From Azolla pinnata (lineage: Eukaryota; Streptophyta; Polypodiopsida; Salviniales; Salviniaceae), in the NCBI GenBank assembly GCA_037176905.1, contig JBBBWG010013334.1, forward strand, positions 18,545 to 82,544: a stretch of DNA of 64,000 nucleotides, given 5' to 3'. Below the pieces are notes generated by a model that saw nothing but the letters and a program-made list of their open reading frames with translations, was not told the DNA's origin and did not search any database. Both the position numbers and the translations under genes were made by a program. Positions 50,852 through 62,700 of the stretch are shown piece by piece (within the stretch, counting starts at the first letter, position 1; every line of letters begins with the position of its first letter).

Positions 50852-50900
50852 CCTCCAACTACAGGCGCCGCCATCGCCATCATCACCGTCGTGGCCTGCC

Positions 50901-51245
50901 ATGTCCATCCCCGACGGCGCCCCCTTGTGCATCCGGGAGGTGTGGAGCTTCAACCTGCAGGCGGAGTTCGAGCTCATCCGGAGCGTGCTCGCCTGGTACC
51001 CCTACGTCTCCATAGACACGGAGTTCCCGGGCGTGGCGCTGAAGCCCAGCCCTAATTCCTTCTCCGCCGCGCCCTGCAACGCAGGGAATCCTCGACAGAA
51101 GCGTGCAGGGAGCAGCCCTGGCGCAGGCGGCTATGGCGGGGGCGACGCCAAGAAGTGGTACAATCAAGGGAAGGCGACGACGAATGCAGGCTATGGAAAC
51201 AGCGGCTCCGCCTTCCATAGCCAGAATTGCAGCAGCAACGAAGAA

Positions 51246-51285
<40 letters not shown>

Positions 51286-51941
51286 CGGCGACCACATACA
51301 GGACGATGAAGGCGAACGTGGATCGGATGAAGCTCATACAGGTGGGCCTGACGTTCATGGACGGGGAGGGCGAGCTCCCGAAGCTCAGCGATGGCACCTA
51401 CTGCGCGTGGCAGTTCAACTTCCGGGGCTTCGATCCGGAGGAGGACATCTACGAGCCGAGCTCCATAGCCCTGCTGCGCAGGTGCGGGATCGACTTCGCC
51501 AAGAACCGGATGCTGGGCGTGGATCCGGGCCTGTTCCGGGAGAAGCTCCTCGCCTGCGGCTTGCTCTGCAACCGGAGCGTTCACTACATCTGCTTCCATG
51601 GCGCCTACGACTTCGCGTACCTGCTGAAGCTCATCACCTGCGCGAGCCTCCCCGCGGACGAAGCTTCCTTCCTGGGCCTGCTCCAGCACTACTTCGGGAC
51701 CTTCTACGACCTCAAGTACATGCAGATCCGCCTCCTCAACCTCCATGGCGGCCTCGAGAAGCTCGCCCGCTCCCTGGGCATCAAGCGCATCGGCCCTTCG
51801 CACCAGGCCGGCTCCGATAGCCTCCTCACCTCCTCCTCCTTCCAGCGCATGAAGGATCTCTGCTTCCTCGACCACTGCCAAGACTTCTCCGGCGTCCTCT
51901 TCGGCCTCCGCGCCCTCCCCAAGCCCAAAGCCGTCTACTGA
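50901..51941 (+). CDS. CAF1: CAF1-type deadenylase (CCR4-NOT catalytic subunit), intronless, 346 aa
   Basis: CAF1 (POP2/CNOT7 family) removes poly(A) tails as a DEDDh 3'-5' exonuclease in the CCR4-NOT complex. One exon starts MSIPDGAPLCIREVWSFNL. Exo I is SIDTEFPG (Asp39, Glu41), followed by the family motif FNFRGFDPEEDIY. Exo II is FHGAYDFAYLLKLI and YDLKYM follows. Exo III is SHQAGSDSLLT with its His and Asp, so the catalytic set looks complete. Most plant CAF1 proteins have 270 to 290 residues. The excess here is an insert at about 50-130, rich in Gly, Ser and Asn and ending in 13 consecutive Ala, between Exo I and the strand KLIQVGLTF. Many plant CAF1 genes also lack introns. The coding sequence is far GC-richer than the surroundings, and telomere-type repeats precede it. 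Confidence 0.95.
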
Positions 51942-52429
51942 TTCGACCTACACTACCCCCCCACAGATCTCCTCGCAGGGGTTTGTTTCCAGGAGAAGAA
52001 ATACCCCACAGGTCTCTCGCAAGTTTGTTCCAGGAGATTCAGAAAAGATTAGACTACTCCACAGATCTCTCTCACAGGTTTGTTCCAGGAGAAGAACGAT
52101 TGCACTGGGAAGACAGTACTTGTGGGAAGATCACACTGCAGAGATTCAGCGCATGCATATGTATGTATGTATGTATGTATGTATACTACCGATGTTGGGA
52201 ATTTTGGAGATTCTTTGCTTTGCCAGATCTGTCTGTGCCCCTCTCTTCTATTCTACTCTGCTGCTTCCTCCCCCATCGCCCCACTCCCTTCATTGCAGTC
52301 TGTCTTTTTTTTTCTTTTTTTTTTGTTGCAGGGATAACAAACCTGGTCCTTGATTTGCACCTCATTTATGTGCCCGTCTCTACTCATGCATACATTGGTA
52401 GATTGTTGATCTGTTGTGGTGGTGTTGTG

Positions 52430-52900
52430 TCAAAGATGCATGCAACTTTGTGGGCGATTGATTCATTCCTGGCTATATATTGTGCACCCAAAGCTGGGGC
52501 ATGATTCTGCCCATGCATACAAGCACATCTGCATACATGTTCATTGATTCCTGCCTCTTCTTCACTTGATCCAAAGCCTCACGAGGATCATGATCCATAA
52601 TCTATATGTATGTGTACACATACCTGACATGCGTAGGCAAGATGCATGCATGTATGCAACTTCGTGGGCGATTGCTTTGATTCCTTGGGATGTGATCCAA
52701 AGCTGAGGAGGATCTTTCTGCCCATGCATACAGACATATCTATCTACATACATGTATCATTGTATGTGTATACATGTGTGGTGTGTAGGCAAGCTGCATG
52801 CATGTATGCAAACAACTTTGTGGGCGATTGATTGATCCCTGGCAAGTCTGATCCAGAGCTGACTGGGGAGATTTCTCTCCAGTCTGTGTTAATGTTGTCT
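52430..52900. repeat. Three diverged copies of a ~180-base unit downstream of CAF1
   Basis: GATGCATGCA...CAACTT(T/C)GTGGGCGATTG...ATTC followed by a GATCCAAAGCTG(A/G)GG...TTCTGCCCATGCATAC block recurs near 52434, 52641 and 52797. The third copy is truncated. Confidence 0.8.
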
Positions 52901-53039
52901 TTGCCGCATCAGTGACAGGATAAGAGCTGTCTGTAACATGTATGTCTGTAGGCTATATGTCTATAGCTATGTGAGAGATGCCTCTGTATGTATGCGCATC
53001 TAATGCATATACGTATGCATGTAATGTAACTAAAGATTC

Positions 53040-53240
53040 TGATCTAGCTTGGTGTATGTATGCATCGTATGCATGTATCATGTCAGTAAGCATGTATGTT
53101 TGCGTGGGTGTGTGTATGTATGTATGTATGCATGTGTGTGTATGTATGTATGTATGCATGTGTGTGCATGTATATGCGTATGTATGTGCGTATATATGTA
53201 TCTATGTATATGCGTATGTATGTGAGTGTTCGTGTGATTT
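53040..53240. repeat. ATGT/GTGT/ATGC microsatellite tract
   Basis: Interrupted tetranucleotide units over 200 bases. Low-complexity open frames across it on either strand are not genes. Confidence 0.85.
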
Positions 53241-54015
53241 AATGTAAGTTTATACAGAGATGATTCATGCACATACATAGCAGCACATTCATGCATGCAC
53301 ATACATACAGAGATGATTCATGCACATACATGCTCTATGACTTTGCTTGACCTTTGAGTGATGAAGCAACAAAGTCAATGTAATTGCACACAAACTCCAT
53401 CCACTGTATTGTGCACACTGATCATTTCTTTCCTCGAGCAGAGCAAGCGCCAGAATGCACGATCCGGAAGTGTTACCCATATCGTCGCGAAGTTTAAGCT
53501 AACGTCACGATGGAGAGATTTGTTTTTTTTCTTAAAGCGGCAGAGGACAAGGCCAGTAGAGTAAGTTCGAGGGCTCTGATTCTGATGCCGACAAACGGGC
53601 GTGCAGTTGGGTGGAAGGCACGATTCCGATCCGATGGCCTATATGTGAATACAATAGCTAGTGCTGGGAGAACCATGACCCATAGAAAAATGTCTTTGCT
53701 CGATCATCGTGGACTCGCACACTAGGCTGACCTCGACCTGTCCCCAACTGAAATCACAAGTAGGGTAAAATCGAAAGAAAAAAAGATGAACGATCCCAGT
53801 GTTTGACTCGGCCACTAATGATAAGATTTCTGAGTGAATGCAACGTGCATAATGGCTCATTCTCCAACCCCGCGCCATGCGTCCGTGTTCAAAGCTCATC
53901 GTCAATGCACTGCAAATTAAATCGAAGAAACGAGACGCATCCACATCTGAATCCCGATGATCGTGAACGATGGACTCGCTGCTTGACCTGATCTAGTCGG
54001 ACTCGAATCGAAACT

Positions 54016-54250
54016 AACTTGACCTAATTTTGACATTGAAATGGACCTAGTTTAAACTGATCTCGCTGCGTCCTATGGGCTTGGCTAACTTTGACTTGAC
54101 CTAATTTGATTTGACTTGACCTAATTTGATTTGATTTGACCTAATTTGATTTGACTTGACCTAATTTGATTTGACTTGACCTGAATTGACCTGACTTCAG
54201 TTGACTTGACTTAATTTGACTTGACTGACTAGTTTGACTTGACTTTTGAC
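54016..54250. promoter_or_regulatory. TTGAC-rich tandem array (W-box cores) upstream of the PPR gene
   Basis: Units of TTGACTTGACCTAATTTGAT and variants repeat to within about 60 bases of the PPR start codon. Each unit holds one or two TTGAC(C/T) words, the core recognised by plant WRKY factors. The motif match is direct; binding is inference, since a low-complexity array can create such words by chance. Confidence 0.6.
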
Positions 54251-54309
54251 CCTTAGATTAATTTCCTTCTTCTTCGTTTTTTTCCATTCATTCTTTCGCT
54301 CTTCTTCAC

Positions 54310-57300
54310 ATGTCCTCCGATTCCGCACCTTCTCCTTCTCGTTCTCCTTCCTGCAACGATCTTATCAGGCACTATGCTCGCTCAGGCAGCGCCGAGAAAG
54401 CTCTCCTCCTCTTCGATCGGATCCTCCGCCAAAATCCGTTCTTTCCAGATAAGTTCACCTTCGTCAACATTCTTTCTGTTTGCGGCAGAGAGAGGCTTGG
54501 AAGGACGGCAAAATGCGTACACGCCGTGGCCGTCATCACGAGCCTCGATTCCGAGTTGATGCTAGCGACTTCTGCGATCCATGCGTATGGGAAATGTGGT
54601 TACCTCGGAGATGCACGCAAGACTTTTGAACTTCTACCTGTGAAAGACGTCGTTTCGTGGAATGCTGTGATTGCAATGTATGCGCAGCATGGAGATGGAA
54701 CTCACTGCTTTGAATTGTTTCATGAAATGCACCAGAGCTGCGTGCTTGCTGATCGATTCACCTTTGTCAGCATGCTTTCTGCATGTGGAAATGTGACTAA
54801 TTTGAGACATGGACAGTATATGCATGTGTTTCTTAGTCATATTTGTCTCGAACATGAAGTTATACTGGGCACCTCTTTACTTGATATGTATAGTAAATGT
54901 TATAGCATCAAGGATGCTAGAAAGGTGTTTGATGAAATGAAAAGTCGAGATATAGCATCATGGAATGCCATGATTTCGGGATACTCTCATTCTCGTCACA
55001 TGCATGATGCCTTCTATCTTTTCTATGAGATGAAGGTGAAAGGAATAGCTCCGAATAAAATGACTTTTGTTTGTCTCGTTGATGCTTGTGCTAACTCAAA
55101 ATCTTTGCGAGAGGGATGGGAAATCCATTCACATCTCATAGAAGAAGGTTTTGATATGGACGTCGTTGTTGGAACTCCGCTTGTCAATATGTATTGCAAA
55201 TGCTATAGCCTAAATGATGCCCGTAGGACCTTTGACAGCTTACCTGAACGCAATTTGACTTCTTGGAATTCCATGATTGCAGGTTACATGGATCATCAAC
55301 ATGAGAAGGAAGCTTTCGAGATCTTTGCTATCATGACAAGTGAAGGCATTACAAATCCAGATAGCATCACCTATACTAGGCTTATCGAAGGATGTGCTAA
55401 GCTTGAAACATATAGAAAGGGTGAGCATCTCTACAAAGTAGCAATACAAAATCGACTAGGGCTCGATAGTTCAGTAGTGGCATCTGTTATTAAACTCTAT
55501 GGCAAGTGTGGTGAACTGGAGAAATCATTAACCCTATTCCAGACGATGCCTCAAAAGAGTGCGGAGGTCTGCGAGGCGATGTTCAGAGTGTACGCAGAGC
55601 ATGGGCTTCTAACAGAATCATGTGAACTCTTTCACACGATGTGTTTATCAGGAGAATACCCCGATGATTCCAGCATTATCGATATGCTAAGTGTGTGTGG
55701 GAGAAAACGAGGTATTCAAGAAGGCAAATGGATCCATTCCAACGTTGTGCTCCATTCATTAGAAAATAATATTTTTGTTTTGAATGCTCTTATTGATATG
55801 TATGGAAAGTGCTGTAGTTTAGAGGATTCTTGTGCATTGTTTGATAGAATGTTAGAACGGAGTTCAGTGACATGGTCTATCATGCTTTCTGCATATATCC
55901 AATCTGGGCACGAGGAGGACGCTATCAAGCTTTTCCTGGTGATGAAGAAGACTAATATTTACCTTGATCCTGTGACATTTGTACATATCATTGATGCCTG
56001 CACAGGCCCTGAAGCTCTATCTGAAGGTCAGAATGCTCATACAGGCATCGTACTGATGGGATTTGAGTCGGATGTGTTTGTCACGAATACACTCATTAAT
56101 ATGTATGCCAAATGTAAGCGTTTTGACGATTCCACCTGGTTGTTTGAAAATATGCATTATCGAGACATTGTTTCGTGGAATACCATGATCTCGGCATATG
56201 CTCAGCAAAGAAAAGTAGTAGAAATGTTAGAATGCTTTGATCAGATGGCATTGGAGAGAACAGATCCAGATGAATTCACCTGTGTAAGCATGCTTGTAGC
56301 ATGTGCTAGCCCAGAAAACTTTAGCAACGGGAAGTTAGTTCATAACTATGTTATTTTCAGCAATTTAGAGTCAAATCATGCCGTGGTTTATAGCCTTACA
56401 AATATGTATGGCAAATGCGGGAGGCTGGAAGAGGCTCAAAAATTGTTTGGTGAAATGATTGAGCGGACTGGAGTGGCTTGGAATGCCATGATTCAAGCAT
56501 ATGCTGATCACGGTAAAAACTTTGAAGCATTCAAACTACTTGAACAGATGCAGATTGAAGGAAATGTTGTTGATGGGTACACGTGCGTGTGCCTACTTGC
56601 TGCATGTACATCTATGAATATGCTTACTCATGGCAAACACCTACATACATGCATCAACAGTGCTGGATTCACAGCAGACACTATTACTTACACTGCTCTG
56701 ATTAGCATGTATGGCAGATGTGGCAGTGTGGTTGATGCTGCCGCATTGTTTGATACACTGTGCGGAAATGATACGGTTTCCTGGAATGCCATGATTGGGG
56801 TGATTCTACAGAGTCAGAATGATTTTCAGGTTTTCCAACTCTTTCAACAGATGCTGTGTAGATCAGTCATCCCCACCGATGTAACTATTGTCAGTGTTCT
56901 GCAAATGGTTTCAAGATACAGGAAGTTGTTGGATGGTAAGCGAATGCACACACTTCTGATTCATAGTGACTTATTGACCGACTTGGTAGTTTGCAATTCA
57001 CTTCTTAGTATGTATTCAGCCTGTAAAAGTGTTGTAGATGCTGAAACGACATTTAACCAAATGATGAATCGAGATGTGGTCTCATGGAATACATTAATCA
57101 AAATGTACATTCGCGCAAGCTATAACTTTCAAGCGGTCCAAGCTTGGGCACAAATGGAAGCAGAAGGATTTATCCCTGACAATGTAACGTATATTAGTAT
57201 TCTAGAGGCATGTGGTAACCTTGGTGCTGCAGTGCTAGGAAAATACATCAGTGGTTGTATTATGGGAAGTAAATTATTTCATAATACTGTGTACAATGCT

Positions 57301-58392
57301 ATAGTTAATTTGTATATAAAATATGGTTATTTAAATGATGCATGGATTATTTTCCAGTCCATGCCTGAGAGAAATGCAGCATCATGGAACGCCATTATCT
57401 CAGGGAACTATCGACAAGGGAATACCAGGAGAGCATTTGAAGTTTTTCATAAAATGCTTGCAGAAACAGTTCCCGACAGTGTTACTTTTGCAATTATTCT
57501 TTCCATGTGTGCTTATGAGGAAGCTCTGATAATCGGGACCATTGTACACAGTTTAGCTGTAAGCATGTTATCAGAGCAGGAGCTTTTAGTCGGAAATTCC
57601 CTTATAAACATGTATGGTAAGATTGGTTCATTAAGGGATGCCTTATATATATTTGAAACAATGGAGAAAAAAGAGGTCTCAACGTGGAATAGCATGATTA
57701 GAGTTTCTACACTGTATGAACAAAATCATGATTGTATTCTATTGCTTGACAGGATGTGGAAATATGGAGTAATCGTGAACGAACAAACTCTTGTTATCAT
57801 GCTTGATTTTTACACTAACGTCGGAGCTGGAATAAGTGGCAGCCTCTTGCATGTGCAAGCCATTGAGTCTGGAGTTGAATCAGATGGTATTGTAACGACA
57901 GCATTATTGAACATGTATGGTAAATGTGGTAGCCTTGAGGATGCTCGAAACGTGTTCAATAACATTTCCAAGAAAGATGCAATTGCATGGGCTTCCATAA
58001 TATCAATATATAGCTCCCATGGGCATGTTAGAGAGGTACTATCACTTCTGAAACAAATGCAATCCGAAGGACTGGTTCCAGATGAAGTTACTCTTACAAG
58101 CATTCTATCCGCCTGTAGTCATGGGGGGCTTCTAGAAGAAGGGCAATACTATGCCTTTCAAATCTTTAAGAATCAAATAGACGTTGCAGTTTCAGAGCAC
58201 TTGGACTGTGTGCTGGACTTGCATGCAAGGATGGGAAGATCGGAAGAGGCTGAACAAATGATTAATTATATACCATTCCAACCAAGCATTATAACATGGA
58301 CATCATTCCTTGTTGCCTGTCACACTGCTAATAACGTTCATGAAAGAGCAAAACTTGCAGTGTTTCACATGAGCGAGCTGGATGTAAGCTGA
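54310..58392 (+). CDS. PLS-class pentatricopeptide repeat protein, intronless, 1,360 aa, no DYW domain
   Basis: A single open frame starts MSSDSAPSPSRSPS. It encodes twelve PLS triplets of about 100 aa. Marker motifs are the S-type VVSWNAVIAMYAQHG and its variants at each repeat, and MYGKCGSLEDARNVFN before each. The fourth triplet is degenerate (KSAEVCEAMFRVYAEHG, where WN is lost). The C-terminus has the L-S end (SACSHGGLLEEGQYY) and an E1-like PSIITWTSFLVACHTANN, then stops at SELDVS with no E2 or DYW. The length is well above the usual 500 to 900 aa. PPR proteins bind organelle RNA, and the Ser/Arg-rich N-terminus could be a short targeting signal. It differs from the 14745-17780 paralogue in being AT-rich and lacking a poly-His leader, so the two are not recent duplicates. 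Confidence 0.93.
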   Translation: MSSDSAPSPSRSPSCNDLIRHYARSGSAEKALLLFDRILRQNPFFPDKFTFVNILSVCGRERLGRTAKCVHAVAVITSLDSELMLATSAIHAYGKCGYLGDARKTFELLPVKDVVSWNAVIAMYAQHGDGTHCFELFHEMHQSCVLADRFTFVSMLSACGNVTNLRHGQYMHVFLSHICLEHEVILGTSLLDMYSKCYSIKDARKVFDEMKSRDIASWNAMISGYSHSRHMHDAFYLFYEMKVKGIAPNKMTFVCLVDACANSKSLREGWEIHSHLIEEGFDMDVVVGTPLVNMYCKCYSLNDARRTFDSLPERNLTSWNSMIAGYMDHQHEKEAFEIFAIMTSEGITNPDSITYTRLIEGCAKLETYRKGEHLYKVAIQNRLGLDSSVVASVIKLYGKCGELEKSLTLFQTMPQKSAEVCEAMFRVYAEHGLLTESCELFHTMCLSGEYPDDSSIIDMLSVCGRKRGIQEGKWIHSNVVLHSLENNIFVLNALIDMYGKCCSLEDSCALFDRMLERSSVTWSIMLSAYIQSGHEEDAIKLFLVMKKTNIYLDPVTFVHIIDACTGPEALSEGQNAHTGIVLMGFESDVFVTNTLINMYAKCKRFDDSTWLFENMHYRDIVSWNTMISAYAQQRKVVEMLECFDQMALERTDPDEFTCVSMLVACASPENFSNGKLVHNYVIFSNLESNHAVVYSLTNMYGKCGRLEEAQKLFGEMIERTGVAWNAMIQAYADHGKNFEAFKLLEQMQIEGNVVDGYTCVCLLAACTSMNMLTHGKHLHTCINSAGFTADTITYTALISMYGRCGSVVDAAALFDTLCGNDTVSWNAMIGVILQSQNDFQVFQLFQQMLCRSVIPTDVTIVSVLQMVSRYRKLLDGKRMHTLLIHSDLLTDLVVCNSLLSMYSACKSVVDAETTFNQMMNRDVVSWNTLIKMYIRASYNFQAVQAWAQMEAEGFIPDNVTYISILEACGNLGAAVLGKYISGCIMGSKLFHNTVYNAIVNLYIKYGYLNDAWIIFQSMPERNAASWNAIISGNYRQGNTRRAFEVFHKMLAETVPDSVTFAIILSMCAYEEALIIGTIVHSLAVSMLSEQELLVGNSLINMYGKIGSLRDALYIFETMEKKEVSTWNSMIRVSTLYEQNHDCILLLDRMWKYGVIVNEQTLVIMLDFYTNVGAGISGSLLHVQAIESGVESDGIVTTALLNMYGKCGSLEDARNVFNNISKKDAIAWASIISIYSSHGHVREVLSLLKQMQSEGLVPDEVTLTSILSACSHGGLLEEGQYYAFQIFKNQIDVAVSEHLDCVLDLHARMGRSEEAEQMINYIPFQPSIITWTSFLVACHTANNVHERAKLAVFHMSELDVS

Positions 58393-59765
58393 GAGCCAGC
58401 TCACCGTGTGGCACTGTGAGATCAAATTCATCAGAGGTCTCCAAGTTCCATATGCTATTGCATAAAAAATCAAGGCTGGGCCAGGAGTCCCTCAATGTGA
58501 ATTCGGTAAATCTTGCATGGACCATGATGGGAACTTATTGTTCTTCTCGCTGAATCGTTAACATCAAGCTCCAACGAGGAGTATATATTGGTTGACTGGT
58601 TGTTTCTCAATGACGCTGTAAAAGATGCTCTCTGTGGAGCTGAACCAGCAAGCAAAGTTCTTCTAATCAATTATGATGTGCATTTTGAGGGCTTGCTGGA
58701 GTCGAGGACAATATCGATGTGTGGTCATTAAGATTGCCAACACGAAGGAAGATCTACCACAGCTGCAACATCAGTAATTTGGCTGTTTCCGACCTCTCAC
58801 CAATGGAAGTGAGAACGATCTTGATTGGTATTGATGGTGCCAGAAGGGCTTTATACACAATCCTGCAGCACATCATGCAAGAATGATATATCCTTTGAAA
58901 TGCTTCAGAACTATTTTCTTATATTGGCAAAGACAAGACATGGGATGAATGCATTTCTGTACCATGTGCTCATGACAGCCGGGGGGTATACATTCAACAA
59001 TCGTGATGTGTTGCAGCTGACTCAGAATCCTCTGGATATGATGAAAGAGAGTCCACTCGTATAAGTTAATACCAATACTGATTTTGGCACCATGAAAATT
59101 CTCAAATGCAAGCATGGAATACACAAGCTCTTCACGTGATCAGGTAAAGCAGCCACAATCAACACTACCCCTAATATAGTCTTTCTAAGTTTGGTATGAA
59201 TTAGCAACAAAAGCAATTGATTTGCAACAAGTTGACATCTCAATGTGATGATCAGGATCTCATCCCAATTGCCATGCTCTAGAACTATAAGACGTGGGAC
59301 GACAGTACATCACATGCTAGTTCAGCTTTTGCCACGAGAATAATCCTCCACACAATATTTGGAAACAGCAGCTACCATGCTTCATCAAGGCTCAACAGAC
59401 ATAAACAGCTTACGAAGAAGGTACGTCTCTTAATTCAATTAGTGATTGCACACAGCTCCATTCATGCATCATAATAATTAATGCACGGGCAATAGACCTT
59501 CAGCAGATTACCTTAGCGCTCGTTCAATTTAGCTAGTAACAACATTCCATGACCACAACTCTCAGTCTCTTTCAACTGGAACATGACATTTTCTTTTAGT
59601 CGATCCTCAAAAGTCATTGCTCAATTTAACGGCAGAGAAGATACTTAGGACAAAAGCTACTCAATGAGTTTTTTCCAAAAAAGAAAACTTTTGAACTCCT
59701 CGATCCATAAGAGTGTGAAAACTTGTCCTGTGGAGGGTAGATGGCATGCTACATTATGTAACTGT
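58393..59765. other. Intergenic region between the convergent PPR and RPN7 genes
   Basis: The 3' ends of both genes face this 1.4-kb stretch. I see only short frames without recognisable motifs and no clear repeat. Confidence 0.6.
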
Positions 59766-62700
59766 TTACAAATCAATGACCCGAGAAAGGTTTTGAATCC
59801 TATTCAGTAGAAAGTCGCCTTGTTTGATGGTAGCTTGGTATAAAGCATTCTTTGCATCGGGACGGTTTGTCTCCAGCACACCTGCTACTTTATCGATCTT
59901 GCAATGCAGCTTACCAGAAGCAATGAATCGAGACAATTCCCTACAAACATTTGCCATGTAAACATCATCCCCTGTTATTCCCACACCTAGGAACCTCCCT
60001 AACAGCAGAAAATCAATTCTCGTTGCTCCAACACAACAATCAATGCTCTTCAATTTAATAAGTTAACAGAAATCATGAGAGGAATTCTCCAACTTTCTGT
60101 CTAGCACGAGAGAATGGTGCAAATAGCATATGCATGATAAAAAACAAGCATTTCAAAGAAACAACTGACAAAAAAAGTTTCTTTACCTGTCAATGAAGTC
60201 TACACTGACTCCAAAAGCTTTTGCCATAGCTTCCATAGTGACACTTTTGTAAGACTCCAAGAACTGAGAATATGCAACCGTCCGAACTTCCCTCATATAA
60301 TATCGAAAGTGAGGAAGAAGATATCGATCAAGGCGAATCTGATCAATCAACCCATCTACAAAATAATGGAAAACGTCAAATTTTGACGTGGTTAATGAAT
60401 TAACTTAAAAGCTTCAAATATGGTTCTTACCAAACGCAACAAAAAATGCTTTATACTGGCAACCATAGAGTGAATTTAGAAATTCTGTTAAATGAGGTAT
60501 CTTTCCGATTACTGTCAAAATCTCTGGTGCATCAACAACCTGTTAACACAGCCCATCCACACTCAATAAGCTAAGGTCTGGTCACGCTCATGCTTATAAG
60601 ACAACAAATCAATTCTTACTTTCTGTTTCAATGAAACCCTATCCAATGAGATGATGCTCGTAAGAACTGTATAGAAAATGAAGGTATCATATGGAAAGAG
60701 TTCATAGGTGGTAAATGTCGATATGGAATCCAAGAAAAGCTCTGCTGCCTTCTTGAAGTTCCTGGTTGCCATACAGTAAAGGCCCTCGTAAACCTTCAGA
60801 CGATTTTTCCTCTCCCAATCACCACCTGCTTCAAATAAGCTGCAAAAGCAAATTCCTTACAATTATGTAAAAAACAATTATATTCAAAGATAGAAGAAAT
60901 CAGGATGGCACCAATCATACACTTTGGCTTTTTCTATACTTGTTGCTACAAGCTTGTAGTCCATTGAAAAGAAGCCAATCCGCAGAGTATGGAAAACAAG
61001 GTCCATTTTTTGCCCAACTGCGACAGTCTTTCCTTCTGTCAATTTAAGCTGTTCAAGAGCTTTCTCCTGCAAGAATACTTCACATTTCAAGATTAACAAA
61101 ACCAAACAATGTATAACCTCAATGAAGGTAGTAGAATCCAGAGTTCAATCATGGTCCAATTAGTAACTTTAATTTCCCAATACCACACAAAAGCACGTCA
61201 GTGGGATTCTGACACATTCATCTTCACATGTACAACAATCAAACTTCTACAGAGCAAAGAAGGGCCATTTTACCTTATTACCAATCTGTATGTAGTACAG
61301 TGCTTTCGCTAGGTATGCCTCACGCACCTCACTCTCTCCCAAATTTTCTTCAGCATCTTTTATCCTGTTCCATAGACAAAAATCACATAATGATAAGTAG
61401 AAACTTATGGGAGTAAACACCTAACACTAAAACACAGCAGTGCAAAAAAGAGTTCAAGAATCCCATATCATTGTTCTACACATGTCATGGCCAGTAGTTG
61501 ATTTAAACTTGTATACACTCCACATAATTCTTTATATAGAGTAGAGGGAATATGGCTAGTATGACACCAGTGTCTTATTTCAGTAATAGTAATAATAGTC
61601 AGCACAAACTCAGATGGAAAGAATCATCAAGATGCTAGCATACCAGTTGTTACCCTCAACAAGCAATCACCTATTATCAAGGGTGGGTCTTAATGCCTAC
61701 ATTTGCATTCAAAAGTCTCTCATTTCTAAACATCAGCTCCAGCCACTATCCTTCGATTGACAAAAGATGTGCTTTTGCAAATTGAGCCAAGGCAACTTTA
61801 AATTCCTCGAGTAGTCTCATAGCAACTGATCTTGAGTACTGTTGTTTATATCTGTATGCTGCTTACACTCCATAATGTCTACGAGCCTCAGACCGGATCA
61901 AGCTGATTTGTAAATGCCATTCAATGATGATTCTGGTCTAGATCCATGGTACAAAACCTAGTGTTTCTTCTAAACAGGTATATGGTGGATGGGGGGTGCT
62001 TTTTCTGGTAAGCCTGATTTTCGATGTCACAATTTATCTCCGCTTCTGTTTGATAAGTGGCATAACTTTTTGCAAGCTTTCTAGTCACGGTTCTCATATC
62101 ACTTCAAGAGCAAAGAAATAAAAGAGAAAATTTCTGGTTTCGGGCTTCAACAAAACCATATATAAATATCAGTTCAGCTACTAGAGAAAATCAAAATGAC
62201 AGCTACATTTGTTCCTTTCGAAAAATAAGCAATGGTTCTAAGCACGCTAAATCATGGCAACATCAACTACAAGAGAAGATCAAAACGACAGATTTATTTG
62301 TTCCCTTTCAAATAAGCTATGGTTCTAAGCATGCTAAATCATTGGCAACATCTAATCATTCTTGTTTCTTCTGATTTGCTATGTGTGAGAGAGCACTCTT
62401 CTTCGCCTTCCCGCTGTTGTGATGTACATTGCAGCAATGATGCAGAGAGACTGTCTGGTACATTCTCCATTTCCTCAACAGAAAGCAAGGCTTACAATGT
62501 TCGAGTCAGCATACTCATCAGTAGATCTTTACTCGTCTTTGTGAAATTTTCCTTCATAAACTTCTCATTTGATGCCCGTAGGTAATCATCTGTTCATAAA
62601 CATCCGAACTGTAGCTTGCACAGCTTTTTCTTGAACACAAGTAGGTCCAATATTCCCCATGACTGGGACACGGTGTAGAATTACTAAAGGTTCCAGTTAT

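Larger units (their letters stand above)
47610..50900. promoter_or_regulatory. Divergent intergenic region between the LRRC9-like gene and CAF1
   Basis: The two start codons are 3.3 kb apart on opposite strands. The region contains the minisatellite and ~315-base duplication listed separately, an otherwise featureless stretch (48500-49720), an ATGC/TGTG microsatellite (49738-49935) and the telomere-type repeats next to CAF1. No gene was found in it. Confidence 0.55.
51942..54309. other. CAF1 3' region and PPR promoter region, rich in simple repeats
   Basis: Contains the CAF1 3' UTR, an ATGT run (52155-52182), three diverged copies of a ~180-base unit (52430-52900), a long ATGT/GTGT tract (53040-53240) and, just before the next gene, a TTGAC-rich array (54016-54250). 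No further gene was seen. Confidence 0.6.

Noticed and set aside
50625-50900. CAF1 frame extended upstream through CCCTAA repeats and the gap
   Set aside because: It crosses the N gap and encodes only a repeat-derived low-complexity peptide. The family N-terminus fits the ATG at 50901.
50883-51881. 332-codon minus-strand frame and plus-strand frames overlapping CAF1
   Set aside because: The CAF1 frame carries all nuclease motifs. The others are compositional shadows of high-GC coding DNA.
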